Shown: positions 24,825 to 34,836, counted from the first letter of the stretch. The stretch is DNA of 64,000 nt from Chitinophaga sp. LS1 (GCF_034274695.1 NZ_CP128362.1:6760501-6824500), one strand, 5' to 3'. Notes: generated from the letters alone by a model not told the origin. Translations and numbers: made by a program.

Positions 24825-25895
24825 ATGACTGGAAAAAGAATAATAACTATAGTCGTTGCAGTTATTGTAGTCGGTATTATTTTCCTAACACTGACTAAGA
24901 ACAAAAAGAAACTGGATGAGGATAAAAAACCGGAAGACAGGTCAAAGATAGCGGTCAATGTACTTACAGATACTGTGAGGAAACAACCTTTATCCAACAC
25001 CTTACAATTACCGGCTACTCTCATTGCAAAGGATGAAGGTACCATTACCGCCGAGACCTCAGGTCGTATTGATGTACTGCATATAGAACTTGGTTCATAT
25101 GTCAACAAGGGACAAGTGGTTGGACACATCGACATGACGGAGAACAAAATAAAACTGAGTTCGACAGAATTATCCATTTCAAAGCTGGAACGGGATTATG
25201 AACGCAACAAAGTGTTATTACAGGGGAATGCTACCAATGCAAATGCGGTCAATGATGCCAGGTATGACCTGGACAGTAAAAAACTGGAAGCCGATCAGCT
25301 ACGTGCCACTATCAGTAAAGCCAATATTATCTCACCCGTTTCAGGTACTATTATAGAAAAGAAAGTATTAGCAAGTGAATATGTAAGCACGGGCGGAGCA
25401 ATTGCTTCCGTGGTCAATACAACTACTTTGAAGGCTCGGATTTATGTACCTGAATCCAGGATCATGGCAATAAAGGCCGGTCAAAAGGCGGTGATCACAA
25501 CCGAATCTTTGCCGGGAAAGGTCTTTCATGGTACGGTTGCTTTCATCAGCCCCAAAGGGGATGACAACCATAATTTTACAGTAGAATTGGTGGTAGACAA
25601 TACCAACGGTCATCTATTAAAAGCAGGTTTATATGTGAAAGCCACCCTGATGGAAAATGAGATAGTGAATGCATTGCAGATACCCAAAATTGCACTGGCT
25701 GAAGGTGTAAAAAATCCATATGTCTATACCATCGTGAATAATAAAGCAGTCGCTGTAAAAATTACGGTTGGCCGGGAAAACAATGATATGATTGAGGTAC
25801 TGAGCGGACTGTCTGAAGGACAGGTTGTAATCACCAGTGGCCTTATTAATATCGTATCAGGAAATAACGTACATGCGATCAACAAAAGCAAATAG
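24825..25895 (+). CDS. Efflux RND transporter periplasmic adaptor subunit
   Basis: Membrane fusion protein of 356 residues starting at the ATG at 24825 (the frame reaches a TTG at 24816 inside the TolC gene). An N-terminal membrane anchor (IITIVVAVIVVGIIFLTL) is followed by a biotinyl-lipoyl-like barrel-sandwich domain (ETSGRIDVLHIELGSYVNKG), an alpha hairpin of moderate length, and beta-barrel and membrane-proximal domains (VTVGRENNDMIEVLSGLSEG). It links the inner-membrane pump to TolC. The RND gene starts 6 bases downstream. Confidence 0.92.
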   Translation: MTGKRIITIVVAVIVVGIIFLTLTKNKKKLDEDKKPEDRSKIAVNVLTDTVRKQPLSNTLQLPATLIAKDEGTITAETSGRIDVLHIELGSYVNKGQVVGHIDMTENKIKLSSTELSISKLERDYERNKVLLQGNATNANAVNDARYDLDSKKLEADQLRATISKANIISPVSGTIIEKKVLASEYVSTGGAIASVVNTTTLKARIYVPESRIMAIKAGQKAVITTESLPGKVFHGTVAFISPKGDDNHNFTVELVVDNTNGHLLKAGLYVKATLMENEIVNALQIPKIALAEGVKNPYVYTIVNNKAVAVKITVGRENNDMIEVLSGLSEGQVVITSGLINIVSGNNVHAINKSK

Positions 25896-25901
25896 TTCCG
25901 T

Positions 25902-28900
25902 ATGAGTTTAACAGAATTTTCAATAAAACGTCCACTATTCATTACGGTAATATTTGCATGTTTACTACTGTTTGGATACCTAAGCTATCGTAGCCTGAAT
26001 TATAACCTGCTACCGAAGTTCGAGACGAATATGATCAGTATAACCACTTCCTACTCCGGCGCTTCGGCAGAGGAGGTGCAGACCAGTGTGACTAAACCGA
26101 TAGAAGATGCGGTAGCCGCAATTGAGGGTGTTGACAGGGTGAGTTCTTCTTCTCAGGAGGGTGCGTCAAGCGTTTCTGTAGAGTTGACAAATGATGCCGA
26201 TGTAAAACAGGCGCAGCTGGATGCAGAAAGGAAAATAAACCAGATAAAGTCAAGTCTTCCGGATAATGCGGATGACCCGGTTGTGTCCAGGTTCAGTACA
26301 GATGATCAGGCTATTATGAAGATCAGTCTGACTTCTTCACTGTCTGATACCAAGCTGTATGACTTTGTTGATAATGAATTGAAGCCACAGTTGACCAATA
26401 TTCCCGGGGTCGCACAGGTAGATATTACGGGGGGCATAGAGCGGCAAATCAATGTGATGCTGGATAATGATAAACTGAAAGCCTACAACCTGTCTATCAG
26501 TGAGGTCAACCAGGCCGTTGTTTACAGTGGTGCAACTTATCCTGCGGGGTCTCTTTCCGATAACCAGACACGGTATTCTATTGATCTGAATGCAAAAGTA
26601 TCAAGTCCTGAAGAATTAAAGCAGGTTATTGTCAGGCAGAACCAGGATGGAAGCAGGGTCTTACTGAGTGATGTGGCTTCGGTTACAGATGGGCATGAGG
26701 AAGAAAGCACCCTGAACCGTCTGAATGGAAGGCCTGCGATCGGTATAGAGATTAAAAAGCAATCTGATGCCAATACGGTGAAAGTTTGTCAGCTGGCAGC
26801 CCAAAAACTGGAAACATTAAAACAAACATATGCAGATAATCACCTGCAGTACCATATCGCCTCTGACCAGTCGATATATACACTGGAATCGGCAGATGCG
26901 GTAATTGAAGATATATTTCTGGCGATTGTGATTGTGGCACTGGTGATGTTGTTCTTTTTGCATAGCCTTCGCAGCTCAAGTTTTGTACTGGTAGCGCTCC
27001 CGTCTGCCATGGTACCGACCTTTATATTGATGTGGGCATTCAAATTCTCCCTAAACATGATGACACTTATGAGTTTGTCATTGGTAGTAGGGATCCTGGT
27101 AGATGATAGTATAGTTGTACTGGAAAACATTTACCGGCACCTTGAAATGGGGAAAGATAAACGGAGTGCTGCGATCGATGGCCGCAAAGAAATCGGGTTT
27201 ACCGCCATTGCCATTACACTGGTGGACGTGGTTGTTTTTCTTCCATTAGCACTGGCAGGTGGGATCATTGGAAACATCGTGAAAGAATATGCCCTGGTAG
27301 TTGTTTTCTCCACCCTGCTCAGTTTATTTGTTGCATTTACATTAACGCCCTTACTGGCATCCAGGTGGGGCAAACTAAGTCATTTTACAAATGATACGGT
27401 GTGGGGGAGAGTTAACGGCTGGTTTGAGTCATTAATCAACCAGTTGCGGGAGTTCTACGTCACAATATTGAACTGGTCACTGACGCATAAAAGATATATC
27501 ATCATCTTTATCACATTCCTCATTATAGGTACCATTGCATTGGTACCGGCGGGATTTGTTGGTGCTGAATTTATGGAGCAGAGTGACAGGGGAGAATTAA
27601 ATATCCAGCTGGACCTGGCTTCACAAAGTTCATTGAAACAGACCAACCAGGTGGTATCACAGGTAGAGGAGCTGATCTTAAAACATCCGGAAGTGAAGGA
27701 TGTATTTTCAAATGTGGGCAGTCAGTCCGGTGCGAGCATTGGCTCAAATGCTTCCAATAACAGTAACCTGGCAGAGGTGACGGTCACATTGGTAGACAAA
27801 AAAGAACGGAAGATTAAAACAGAAGACTTCGGGAAACTGCTACGGGAAGAAATCAATACAGTTCCAGGTGTAAAACCAACCATTAAACTAACCGGCATCA
27901 CCGGTAATGCATCTTATGGTGTGCAGATGGCGGTGAAGGGGAATAACAGGGACTCCATTTCAAAGGCAGCAGCGATTGTGAAGCAGATTGTTGCCGGCAC
28001 AGCAGGAGCTGACTACGTACAGTATAGTACCAAAGAAGCCAAAACGCAAATTTCCATTCAGCTGGACAGAGATAAGATGTCACAGCTGGGTGTATCTGTG
28101 GAGAATGTAGGTACTGCTATCCAATATTCATTCAAAGGTAATGACAATACGAAATACAGGGAAGGTGGGCAGGAATATAATATTAACCTGCAGATGGATA
28201 ATGCTGACAGAAGTAATATCTCCAATGTACGGAACCTGAATATATATAATGACAGGGGTGGCATCGTTCCTCTCAATGAAATTGCAGTGATAAAGGAGAT
28301 TCAGATGCAGGGCGTGCTGGAGAGAAAGGACAGGATGAATTCAATGGAAATAGATGCAGCCACGGTAGGCAGGCCGGCAGGTAGCATTATGGAGGAAATA
28401 AAGGCAAAGCTGGCAAAAGTAAAATTGCCAGCCGGGGTAGAAGTCTCAGAAGAGGGAATGAATAAAAACCAGACAGATTCATTCAAAAATCTTTTTTTGG
28501 CTATCGGAATCGGGATACTACTGATGTATATGATAATGGTAGCCCTGTACGAAAGCGTGGTATATCCTTTCGTAGTCCTGTTTTCATTGCCGGTGGCTTT
28601 GATAGGTGCTATCCTGGCCCTGGCCCTTACGCTGAAAACGATCAATATATTTTCTTTATTAGGTATTATTCTACTGCTAGGTCTCGTGGCGAAGAATGCT
28701 ATTTTAATAGTCGATTTTGCTAATCAACAGAAAGGAGAAGGATTACCTGTAAAAAATGCACTTATAGAAGCGGGTAAAGAACGACTTCGCCCGATTCTAA
28801 TGACTACCCTGGCCATGATATTCGGCATGTTGCCCATGGCACTGTCTACCGGCGCAGGTTCGGAAACGAAAGGTTCAATGGCCTGGGTGATCATCGGTGG

Positions 28901-29003
28901 ATTGACGAGCTCCATGATGTTTACCCTGATACTGGTACCCTGTGTATATATGATAATTGAAGGCTGGAGAGTAAGGGTAAATAAATTATTTAGTAAAAAA
29001 TAA
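25902..29003 (+). CDS. Efflux RND transporter permease subunit
   Basis: Proton-driven inner-membrane pump of 1033 residues, full length for the AcrB/HAE1 type. The N-terminus EFSIKRPLFITVIFACLLLF is typical; the proton-relay helix 4 contains VVGILVDDSIVVLENIYRHL with the paired Asp. The two large periplasmic loops and a repeated helix pattern (AILIVDFANQQKGEG, then EAGKERLRPILMTTLAMIFG) are complete. With the adaptor and TolC it forms a tripartite exporter for drugs, solvents or lipids; substrate unknown. Hairpin terminators follow at 29033 and 29103. Confidence 0.94.
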   Translation: MSLTEFSIKRPLFITVIFACLLLFGYLSYRSLNYNLLPKFETNMISITTSYSGASAEEVQTSVTKPIEDAVAAIEGVDRVSSSSQEGASSVSVELTNDADVKQAQLDAERKINQIKSSLPDNADDPVVSRFSTDDQAIMKISLTSSLSDTKLYDFVDNELKPQLTNIPGVAQVDITGGIERQINVMLDNDKLKAYNLSISEVNQAVVYSGATYPAGSLSDNQTRYSIDLNAKVSSPEELKQVIVRQNQDGSRVLLSDVASVTDGHEEESTLNRLNGRPAIGIEIKKQSDANTVKVCQLAAQKLETLKQTYADNHLQYHIASDQSIYTLESADAVIEDIFLAIVIVALVMLFFLHSLRSSSFVLVALPSAMVPTFILMWAFKFSLNMMTLMSLSLVVGILVDDSIVVLENIYRHLEMGKDKRSAAIDGRKEIGFTAIAITLVDVVVFLPLALAGGIIGNIVKEYALVVVFSTLLSLFVAFTLTPLLASRWGKLSHFTNDTVWGRVNGWFESLINQLREFYVTILNWSLTHKRYIIIFITFLIIGTIALVPAGFVGAEFMEQSDRGELNIQLDLASQSSLKQTNQVVSQVEELILKHPEVKDVFSNVGSQSGASIGSNASNNSNLAEVTVTLVDKKERKIKTEDFGKLLREEINTVPGVKPTIKLTGITGNASYGVQMAVKGNNRDSISKAAAIVKQIVAGTAGADYVQYSTKEAKTQISIQLDRDKMSQLGVSVENVGTAIQYSFKGNDNTKYREGGQEYNINLQMDNADRSNISNVRNLNIYNDRGGIVPLNEIAVIKEIQMQGVLERKDRMNSMEIDAATVGRPAGSIMEEIKAKLAKVKLPAGVEVSEEGMNKNQTDSFKNLFLAIGIGILLMYMIMVALYESVVYPFVVLFSLPVALIGAILALALTLKTINIFSLLGIILLLGLVAKNAILIVDFANQQKGEGLPVKNALIEAGKERLRPILMTTLAMIFGMLPMALSTGAGSETKGSMAWVIIGGLTSSMMFTLILVPCVYMIIEGWRVRVNKLFSKK

Positions 29004-29032
29004 GATCATTTTTTTGATATATGGTTTTAATT

Positions 29033-29081
29033 AAAAGAGCCATTTATTCCATGGTGTAAGACTGGTTGAATGGCTCTTTTT
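29033..29081 (+). terminator. Intrinsic terminator of the RND efflux operon
   Basis: AAAAGAGCCATT (29033-29044) pairs with AATGGCTCTTTT (29069-29080), a 12-bp stem with a 24-base loop, followed by T. It begins 30 bases after the RND stop codon. Because the arm starts with A-run and ends with T-run, it could act on both strands. Confidence 0.85.
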
Positions 29082-29102
29082 CGTAAAACAGTATGCAAGT
29101 GA

Positions 29103-29128
29103 ATGCCTGCCTTGTCAAGGGCGGGCAT
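29103..29128. terminator. Second hairpin downstream of the efflux operon
   Basis: ATGCCTGCC pairs with GGCGGGCAT (one G-T wobble) across an 8-base loop, followed by atttgtt. It could be a back-up terminator. The remaining bases up to 29719 contain no gene I can support; short open stretches there have several stops and no recognisable protein match. Confidence 0.5.
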
Positions 29129-29719
29129 ATTTGTTATTGGCTGGTAAAATAGATTTATTCAATACTGATTTGTTTCACTGTTTTATTCGATTATTTTCCA
29201 TTTGTGGGCAGATTAGTTGGATTATAATACCCATCCACATCACTGGATTTGATCAGTTGACGATGTGATTATACAATTTGTGTTATAGCTCCTATTAATC
29301 ATTTCTTTCAGGATGTTTTAATGGATCTGATTGATACAACCTGGCTCACTGATTAATAGGGCTAACCTACCACGAAATCACAATGCCGGCAACGAATGGT
29401 GACAATGTTGGCTCCTTTATTAAAATTCAGGCACGGGTGGTCAATAAAGCATAGAAGGCGTTGCACTTATTCAATTTATTGAATCATTCCCTGCCCAGAC
29501 ACTGGGTAGGTTTTGACAGTTGCGAACAGCTTTGAACCCACTCCGTAAATACTGCTGCCAGAAAAACAAGACTTAATTCCTATACAACACAGTTGGATGA
29601 GCTGCTAGTGAAGACATGGTTTTATAAATTGACTACCTGATTGTTTTTTTGCAACAATGGAATGGTGTAAAAAAGGGGCTATCTTCATTTCACTGCTGAT
29701 GATAGCCCTTATTGCGTTT

Positions 29720-30679
29720 TTAAAAATCAAAATCTGTTGTTCCTGTCCAGGTAGTATCTGTCAATTGAAAATTGGGCGTTACATTCAACGAATCTGTAGT
29801 CAGAAAAACGGAGATAGCTGTCAGCGAGCTACGTTTTGGCCGGATTGGTTTGGTACCTAATACGACCGCATTTCCACTTCCATTGATCCAGGTAAGTGTG
29901 ACCTGTAGCTGTGCACCGGGGATAGAATCCTGTGTTCTGAAAAGATCAGCAGTGTATATCTGGATGGGGAGAGTATCGTTTGTATGTATGGTATCGGGGA
30001 TCATTTGTCCGCCGTAGGTAGCTTGTAAATATCCACTGGTCAGGTTGTGGATATCATAGCGGATGGCAAAGGCCAGTCTTTTTAACTGTAGACTAATCGT
30101 CGTATTGCTTGAATCGCGGGCGGTGTAGTTAGTGCTGCCGAAATAAGTATCGGCTTCTGACAAGGGGTATTTAGCAAATGTGTTTGTAAGGGTATCGGTT
30201 ACGATACTCATATTGTTCAGAGAGTCAATGAAACCTGTTTCCATTGTTTCATTTGCAGCATAGAACATACGATTGCGCAGGGTACGATGTATAGGATAGG
30301 CATATTGCTTATACCCATCTGTAGAAAGCTGCCACCACAATCCCAGGCTGCTGCCTCTTTTGATAGCAGCTACATTGACGATGTAGGAGCTGTCTTTCAG
30401 CAGATCAATGCTGATGCTATCAGTGTTGTCAAATAATCCCTGCGCGTATAATGTGCCCTGACCTGTTCTGATATTCACACCATAAATGGTGCTGTCATAG
30501 GCAGATCTGGCGGCGATCCATGCTTTGCGGAGGTCGCCTATGCTGGTAGTAATGTCGCCACTAAGCTGCAAGTGTATAGTCACCTTTTCAGCAGTAATGG
30601 GAGGAGTAGCAGGCTGCGTGGTAGCATCTCTTTTACAGGATAGAAAAAGTGCTGCCAGTATGAGTAGGTAATTTTTCAT
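29720..30679 (-). CDS. Hypothetical lipoprotein, paralogue of the next gene
   Basis: Lipoprotein of 319 residues; the signal peptide MKNYLLILAALFLSC gives an acylated Cys at 15. The mature part is rich in Thr, Ser, Asp and beta-forming residues. It shares with the 351-residue neighbour the order DSTIYGVNI, YAQGLFDNTDSISIDL, the Tyr/Pro/Ile-rich stretch before LRNRMFYAANE, LKRLAFAIRYD and QLQVTLTWINGSG, so the two are duplicates. It resembles surface lipoproteins of Bacteroidota of unknown role (possibly fimbrillin-like or glycan-binding). It lies 12 bases after its paralogue, in one transcript. Confidence 0.75.
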   Translation of the reverse strand: MKNYLLILAALFLSCKRDATTQPATPPITAEKVTIHLQLSGDITTSIGDLRKAWIAARSAYDSTIYGVNIRTGQGTLYAQGLFDNTDSISIDLLKDSSYIVNVAAIKRGSSLGLWWQLSTDGYKQYAYPIHRTLRNRMFYAANETMETGFIDSLNNMSIVTDTLTNTFAKYPLSEADTYFGSTNYTARDSSNTTISLQLKRLAFAIRYDIHNLTSGYLQATYGGQMIPDTIHTNDTLPIQIYTADLFRTQDSIPGAQLQVTLTWINGSGNAVVLGTKPIRPKRSSLTAISVFLTTDSLNVTPNFQLTDTTWTGTTDFDF

Positions 30680-30691
30680 AATGAAACTTGC

Positions 30692-31747
30692 TTAGAAGCT
30701 GATAGGAGTATTTGTTGACCATGATGTAGTTGAATATTTCAGGCTTAGCGTACTATTGCCTGAAGTAGCACTACTGTCCAGTACGGGCAGTGTGATATTC
30801 ACGTTGAGGAGGTGATTCCGGTCTGGCGTAGGGAGTGCAGTCGTGCTACTACCTATGTTGTAAGTCCGGCCATCAGGTAATTCCCATTTGATGCTTGCGC
30901 TGATATCATGGATGCCATCATCCATTACTAAGGTATCTGCTGTTAAGAATCCAACGGCAGAATAGATGCTCAGATTATTGTCGATTGTGTTTGGATACAA
31001 TACTTTCCCGGGTAAATAATTGGGCCAGCCGAAAGTGACTACCAGTCGTCCCTGCGTAAGCTGGGGACAGATGTATTTAATACCGAATACCAGCCGGCGC
31101 ATGGGAATGGTGATGCTGGGGTGGGCAGTATCGACGGTGTAACCTTGTACATCTCCGGCGTAGGTAGTGGCTTCTCCTAAGCTTTGGGTCACGATTCCGT
31201 TGGTACTATCACTGGTATAGGTCTGATAATCGGTGCCATTTTCCCCAAATCCATAAGCGTAGTTAGGAATGTTGGGAGTGTAATCCATATGGTTTCGCAG
31301 GATGCCACCAATAGGATAGTTGAATAGGGGTTTGCCGTCATCCTCTGTATTGCCATACAACGATCCCCATTGATAAAGATCATAATATAATCCGGGACCG
31401 GTGCCTTTTTGCAATACTACCAGCCTAATTTTGTAGGTATAGGCAGGGTCGAGCATGAAATGGATAGAGTCGAGGTTGTCAAAGATACCTAATGCATATT
31501 TGGTAGAACCGTTCCATATCTCGACTGAATAGTAAGTGCTATCCCGAATTGTTTTGGCGGTAATACTGCCGTTTATCTTTCTGGCAGACTGATCGACGGT
31601 AAATTCACCTCCGGGCTGGAGGGTTACCATTACTTTTTTGGAGGACGTGGTCGTTGAGGTAGGTTTGGTGTCTGTATTCTTTTGACAAGAACAACAGTAC
31701 AGGACAAAGGCCACCCCACAAACAATCAGGGAGATTGTAGTTTTCAT
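30692..31747 (-). CDS. Hypothetical lipoprotein, paralogue of the previous gene
   Basis: Lipoprotein of 351 residues with a signal peptide and acylated Cys at about 21 (LYCCSCQKNTDTK). The mature part begins with a Thr/Ser linker, then beta-rich sequence: RDSTYYSVEIWNGSTKYALG, IFDNLDSIHFMLD, PIGGILRNHMDYTPN, MRRLVFGIKYICP. It is a diverged duplicate of the downstream gene. No catalytic motif. It stands downstream of the xylan genes, separated by the esterase remnant, and whether it belongs to that locus is unclear. Confidence 0.75.
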   Translation of the reverse strand: MKTTISLIVCGVAFVLYCCSCQKNTDTKPTSTTTSSKKVMVTLQPGGEFTVDQSARKINGSITAKTIRDSTYYSVEIWNGSTKYALGIFDNLDSIHFMLDPAYTYKIRLVVLQKGTGPGLYYDLYQWGSLYGNTEDDGKPLFNYPIGGILRNHMDYTPNIPNYAYGFGENGTDYQTYTSDSTNGIVTQSLGEATTYAGDVQGYTVDTAHPSITIPMRRLVFGIKYICPQLTQGRLVVTFGWPNYLPGKVLYPNTIDNNLSIYSAVGFLTADTLVMDDGIHDISASIKWELPDGRTYNIGSSTTALPTPDRNHLLNVNITLPVLDSSATSGNSTLSLKYSTTSWSTNTPISF

Positions 31748-31888
31748 TTTTTGGGTGTTTGTTTTTATTTTTTTGAAGAATTGCTACACTTTCCAGGCTG
31801 TTAGGCAGAGAGGTACAGCATGAAAGAAATAGGAGTAATTGTATTGGTTCCCCTTATGAGGAGCAATTTACTGTATTTTTTGGGGTAG

Positions 31889-32294
31889 AATATTACTTGT
31901 AATAGTAGACTCGGTAATTGATGGGAGAGGTAATTGAGCCACCGTATCCTGCCTCCATCCTTTCACAAGCTTATTCATCAAGTCCAGTGGCATCTCGGGG
32001 TCCCCAAGCAGGAACAGGTGCTTATGGGAACCTCACCATTTGCTATGGCGCCTACTAACTACGTTCCTTTCGGCAAATACTTCTAATAGTTAGCCGCTTA
32101 TGCGGGCGTAATACCAGGGCCTTTCTTTTTACACCAACAGTGTTGGAGGAATAACTAACAGTATCAATAGTACCGTGAGCAATACCTGCATGCAGGGAAT
32201 CAAAACACGCTGGTGCCTGTTGAACAATTTCCTGGGAATAATCAGTCAATATAAATAGGCAAAGGAAAGCCGGCAATAAAAATAAATACTTCAT
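31889..32294 (-). pseudogene. Remnant of a CE1-type (xylan) esterase gene
   Basis: From the ATG at 32294 the frame encodes a signal peptide (MKYLFLLPAFLCLFIL) and then ACFDSLHAGIAHGTIDTVSY and VGVKRKALVLRP, which match the N-terminus of CE1/enterochelin-esterase-like xylan esterases up to the point where YTPPGY-type sequence is expected. Instead the frame runs into unrelated sequence and stops at 32055. The whole catalytic domain is missing. A further short coding-like stretch (HKHLFLLGDPEMPLDLMNKL) lies at about 31889-32026 in the same strand, source unknown. It follows the GH62 gene and is probably a dead member of the xylan locus. Confidence 0.65.
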
Positions 32295-32408
32295 ATGTGG
32301 ATATTTCCAACAATTGTATGGATGACGATAATACAGGATAAACAACGCTCAATGTAGCTACTTTGGATGCTGCTATTTTGCGTTGTTTACCCTGTATATT
32401 ATTGTATT

Positions 32409-33422
32409 TTATTGATAATTTCTGATCACTCCAAGATCGTATGGGATATTACCATAGTCGCCATAGCTTCCATTCGGCACACCCTGTATCAATAACTGAC
32501 ATCTGTCAATATTATCGATCTCCAATTTATCGTCAGTACCGGAACGAATCACCTCTACATGAGAGACCTGGTCTGTCCATACTTCTGACAGGAACCGGAG
32601 ATTATCCCTCGCTGCCCACTTCTCTGCGACCTGTGTCCAGGTACCTCCCAACGAACTGGCTGTCCATAGCTCCTGGTAGCGGTTGATGTCTTCTACGATC
32701 ATATAATACTTAGCATCTGCCTTGCTTTTATAAACATGCACTGCCTCAAATGTACTAGTGGCTGCTACAGTCGGCGCTTCCCAGTTATATGGGAAATTAG
32801 CCACGGTAGTTCTGCGTCTTTTTATAGTGCGTGACCCATCCTGGGCAGAATAAAAACAATACATGTAGGTCCCATCAGAAATACACCAGAAATCAATGCC
32901 ATCAGTAAATCCCATGCTACTTACAGGTGTCCATGAACCGGGATTGCCAACATCTGTGGATGTTGAAAAAGAAGCTCCTTGTCCACTCTGGTAAATCAGG
33001 AACCACTTGCCCTTAGCCGGAAACCAGAATACCTGGGGCGCGCAGAAATATGAACCTGCATTCAATGCACTCATATAAGTACGGCTGGCAGTTTTAAGAC
33101 CGGCAATAGAAGTAGCAGCTGCATACCCCATCCGCCAGAGACCTCCGGTTCCTTTATCACGACCTGTGTAAAAGAGATGATATTTACCACCGGAGTAAAC
33201 AATGGAAGGATCCTTCACCGCCAGATCGTCGAATGCTCCTGCAGGACCATCCAGGAAACATCTCGCATCTGCATACCAGGTAGGATTGGCTATTGCTGTG
33301 GCAGTAGCCGCCACCCTGTTTTTATCCGTTACTCCACCTGCGCCATCCAATGATTTTTTGGTACATGAAGCACACAAAAGCAAACATGTAACCACCGCAG
33401 CTATGTATTGTAACTGTTTCAT
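32409..33422 (-). CDS. GH62 alpha-L-arabinofuranosidase, lipoprotein
   Basis: Lipoprotein of 337 residues (Cys20 in LLLCASC). The five-bladed propeller of GH62 is evident: VKDPSIVYSGGKYHLFYTG with the likely base Asp71, APQVFWFPAKGKWFLIYQS, GIDFWCISDGTYMYCFY with Asp177, FEAVHVYK with the likely acid Glu226, and WTDQVSHVEVIRSG. GH62 enzymes remove arabinofuranose side chains from arabinoxylan. It starts 30 bases after the GH30 glucuronoxylanase stop codon, in the same operon, and would unmask the backbone at the cell surface. Confident by motif order. Confidence 0.9.
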   Translation of the reverse strand: MKQLQYIAAVVTCLLLCASCTKKSLDGAGGVTDKNRVAATATAIANPTWYADARCFLDGPAGAFDDLAVKDPSIVYSGGKYHLFYTGRDKGTGGLWRMGYAAATSIAGLKTASRTYMSALNAGSYFCAPQVFWFPAKGKWFLIYQSGQGASFSTSTDVGNPGSWTPVSSMGFTDGIDFWCISDGTYMYCFYSAQDGSRTIKRRRTTVANFPYNWEAPTVAATSTFEAVHVYKSKADAKYYMIVEDINRYQELWTASSLGGTWTQVAEKWAARDNLRFLSEVWTDQVSHVEVIRSGTDDKLEIDNIDRCQLLIQGVPNGSYGDYGNIPYDLGVIRNYQ

Positions 33423-33452
33423 AGTTGTAACAATTATGCTGAAAGAATAGGA

Positions 33453-34703
33453 TCAGTTCGAAACCAGGGTTGTTATACTGGATGCGGGCAGATTAATGCC
33501 AAATGCATTATTTGAAATACTCAGCGTACTTGCTGCAAGATTAGAGGAACTCGTTGTTACATAACGACTGAAACTACTAACTGTTACACCACTGATTGTG
33601 AATGGCTGATAGGTTACAGCTGCATTGGTATTGATCGCTACGATCACAATTTTTGATCCGTTCCTGTAAGCAGTCGTATATATACCGGTGCTGGGATTGG
33701 CCGCACAGGCAATTTTACTATAACCCGGCCGAACATACCTGGCAAAATGCGCCATCACATATCCTACCTTGGTGATTGCACTATTTTCGTCAATTGGACC
33801 ATAAAACCGGCGGATATACCACCATACATAAGCGGCCCAACCAGCTGTCATGCAATCATGAATCTCCTTAGCAGCATTCATAGCATTGGACCAGTCATTG
33901 CCACTGATAGAAGAATTTGTGTAATGCTCTGTCATCCATACTGATTTGCCAATATTGCCTAAATTATAAGGTGTCTTACCATAAATGTGGCCGCTGACGA
34001 ACAGTGTTTTGGATTTCGCAGTTGCATTGCTCAGGTAAGTATTGATAAAAGTCTGATCCATATTAAATGGTTCAGGAGCCATGATCGGAGCACCGCAGTT
34101 ATCACCATATGCCGCCACAAAGTTTGCCACTTCTGTAGCAGAAGCATGCATCCATTCTGATGCCAGGTAATTGGGTTCATTCCACGGAGACAATGCATAG
34201 ACACCTCCTACGGCCTGTGTGTAAGCCCTTAAATGTGCTGCAAAATCACTCCATGAACTTGCCTTCAGGTAAGCACCGTCCATCATGGAAGAAGGGGCAT
34301 TCCAAACAGTAGCGATCACCTTTGCACCAAAACCTTTTGCAGCATCGATTGTTGCCTTTTCGGCTGCAAACTGGCTACTATTGGCAGGGACCATTACCCG
34401 CAGAATACTCATCCCGATACCACTGCTGGTGGAAAAAGCTTTTGTTCGCTGATCGGCTGTTAAATCGCCTATCCAGATCGGCACACTCATTCCACCAAAT
34501 CCCTGGATAGTTTGTTGGAAAGTGTTGGCATCGATGGTCGCTGTTGCCATCACACTTACATCTGCTGCAGCTTTTAAATCACCGCTCTGCTTATTATCTG
34601 CAGCAGATACATCTGCTGCCGGTTGCTTTGTACAGGAGCTAATCATTAAAATGAGGGAAAGAAAAGATACTCCCAGGTTGCTGAGAAAAGGGTTTGTTTT
34701 CAT
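33453..34703 (-). CDS. GH30 (subfamily 8-like) glucuronoxylanase, lipoprotein
   Basis: Lipoprotein of 416 residues (Cys24 in LILMISSC). The catalytic (beta/alpha)8 domain contains TIQGFGGMSVPIWIGDL, acid/base Glu176 in LSPWNEPNYLASEW, nucleophile Glu259 in VWMTEHYT, and AYVWWYIRRFYGPIDE, which holds the arginine used by GH30_8 enzymes to bind the glucuronic acid branch. A C-terminal beta domain follows. Such enzymes cleave the xylan backbone next to methylglucuronic acid substituents. It lies between the SusD gene (133 bases upstream) and the GH62 gene. Confidence 0.92.
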   Translation of the reverse strand: MKTNPFLSNLGVSFLSLILMISSCTKQPAADVSAADNKQSGDLKAAADVSVMATATIDANTFQQTIQGFGGMSVPIWIGDLTADQRTKAFSTSSGIGMSILRVMVPANSSQFAAEKATIDAAKGFGAKVIATVWNAPSSMMDGAYLKASSWSDFAAHLRAYTQAVGGVYALSPWNEPNYLASEWMHASATEVANFVAAYGDNCGAPIMAPEPFNMDQTFINTYLSNATAKSKTLFVSGHIYGKTPYNLGNIGKSVWMTEHYTNSSISGNDWSNAMNAAKEIHDCMTAGWAAYVWWYIRRFYGPIDENSAITKVGYVMAHFARYVRPGYSKIACAANPSTGIYTTAYRNGSKIVIVAINTNAAVTYQPFTISGVTVSSFSRYVTTSSSNLAASTLSISNNAFGINLPASSITTLVSN

Positions 34704-34836
34704 AGTTACATTGTTAGTTTAATTAACTGTTTTTCAAATGGCTGTTATCAGGCCCACACGAGTTGTGTGAGCCTTTCATACGCCGCTAGATGGGTGGGTT
34801 TTCTTTCATGGTTTTTCAATTTGATGGTTATACTTG

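Noticed and set aside
29340..29640. Possible decayed gene between the efflux operon and the lipoprotein pair
   Set aside because: Translations in all frames give only short stretches broken by stops, with no recognisable family; not enough to call a pseudogene.
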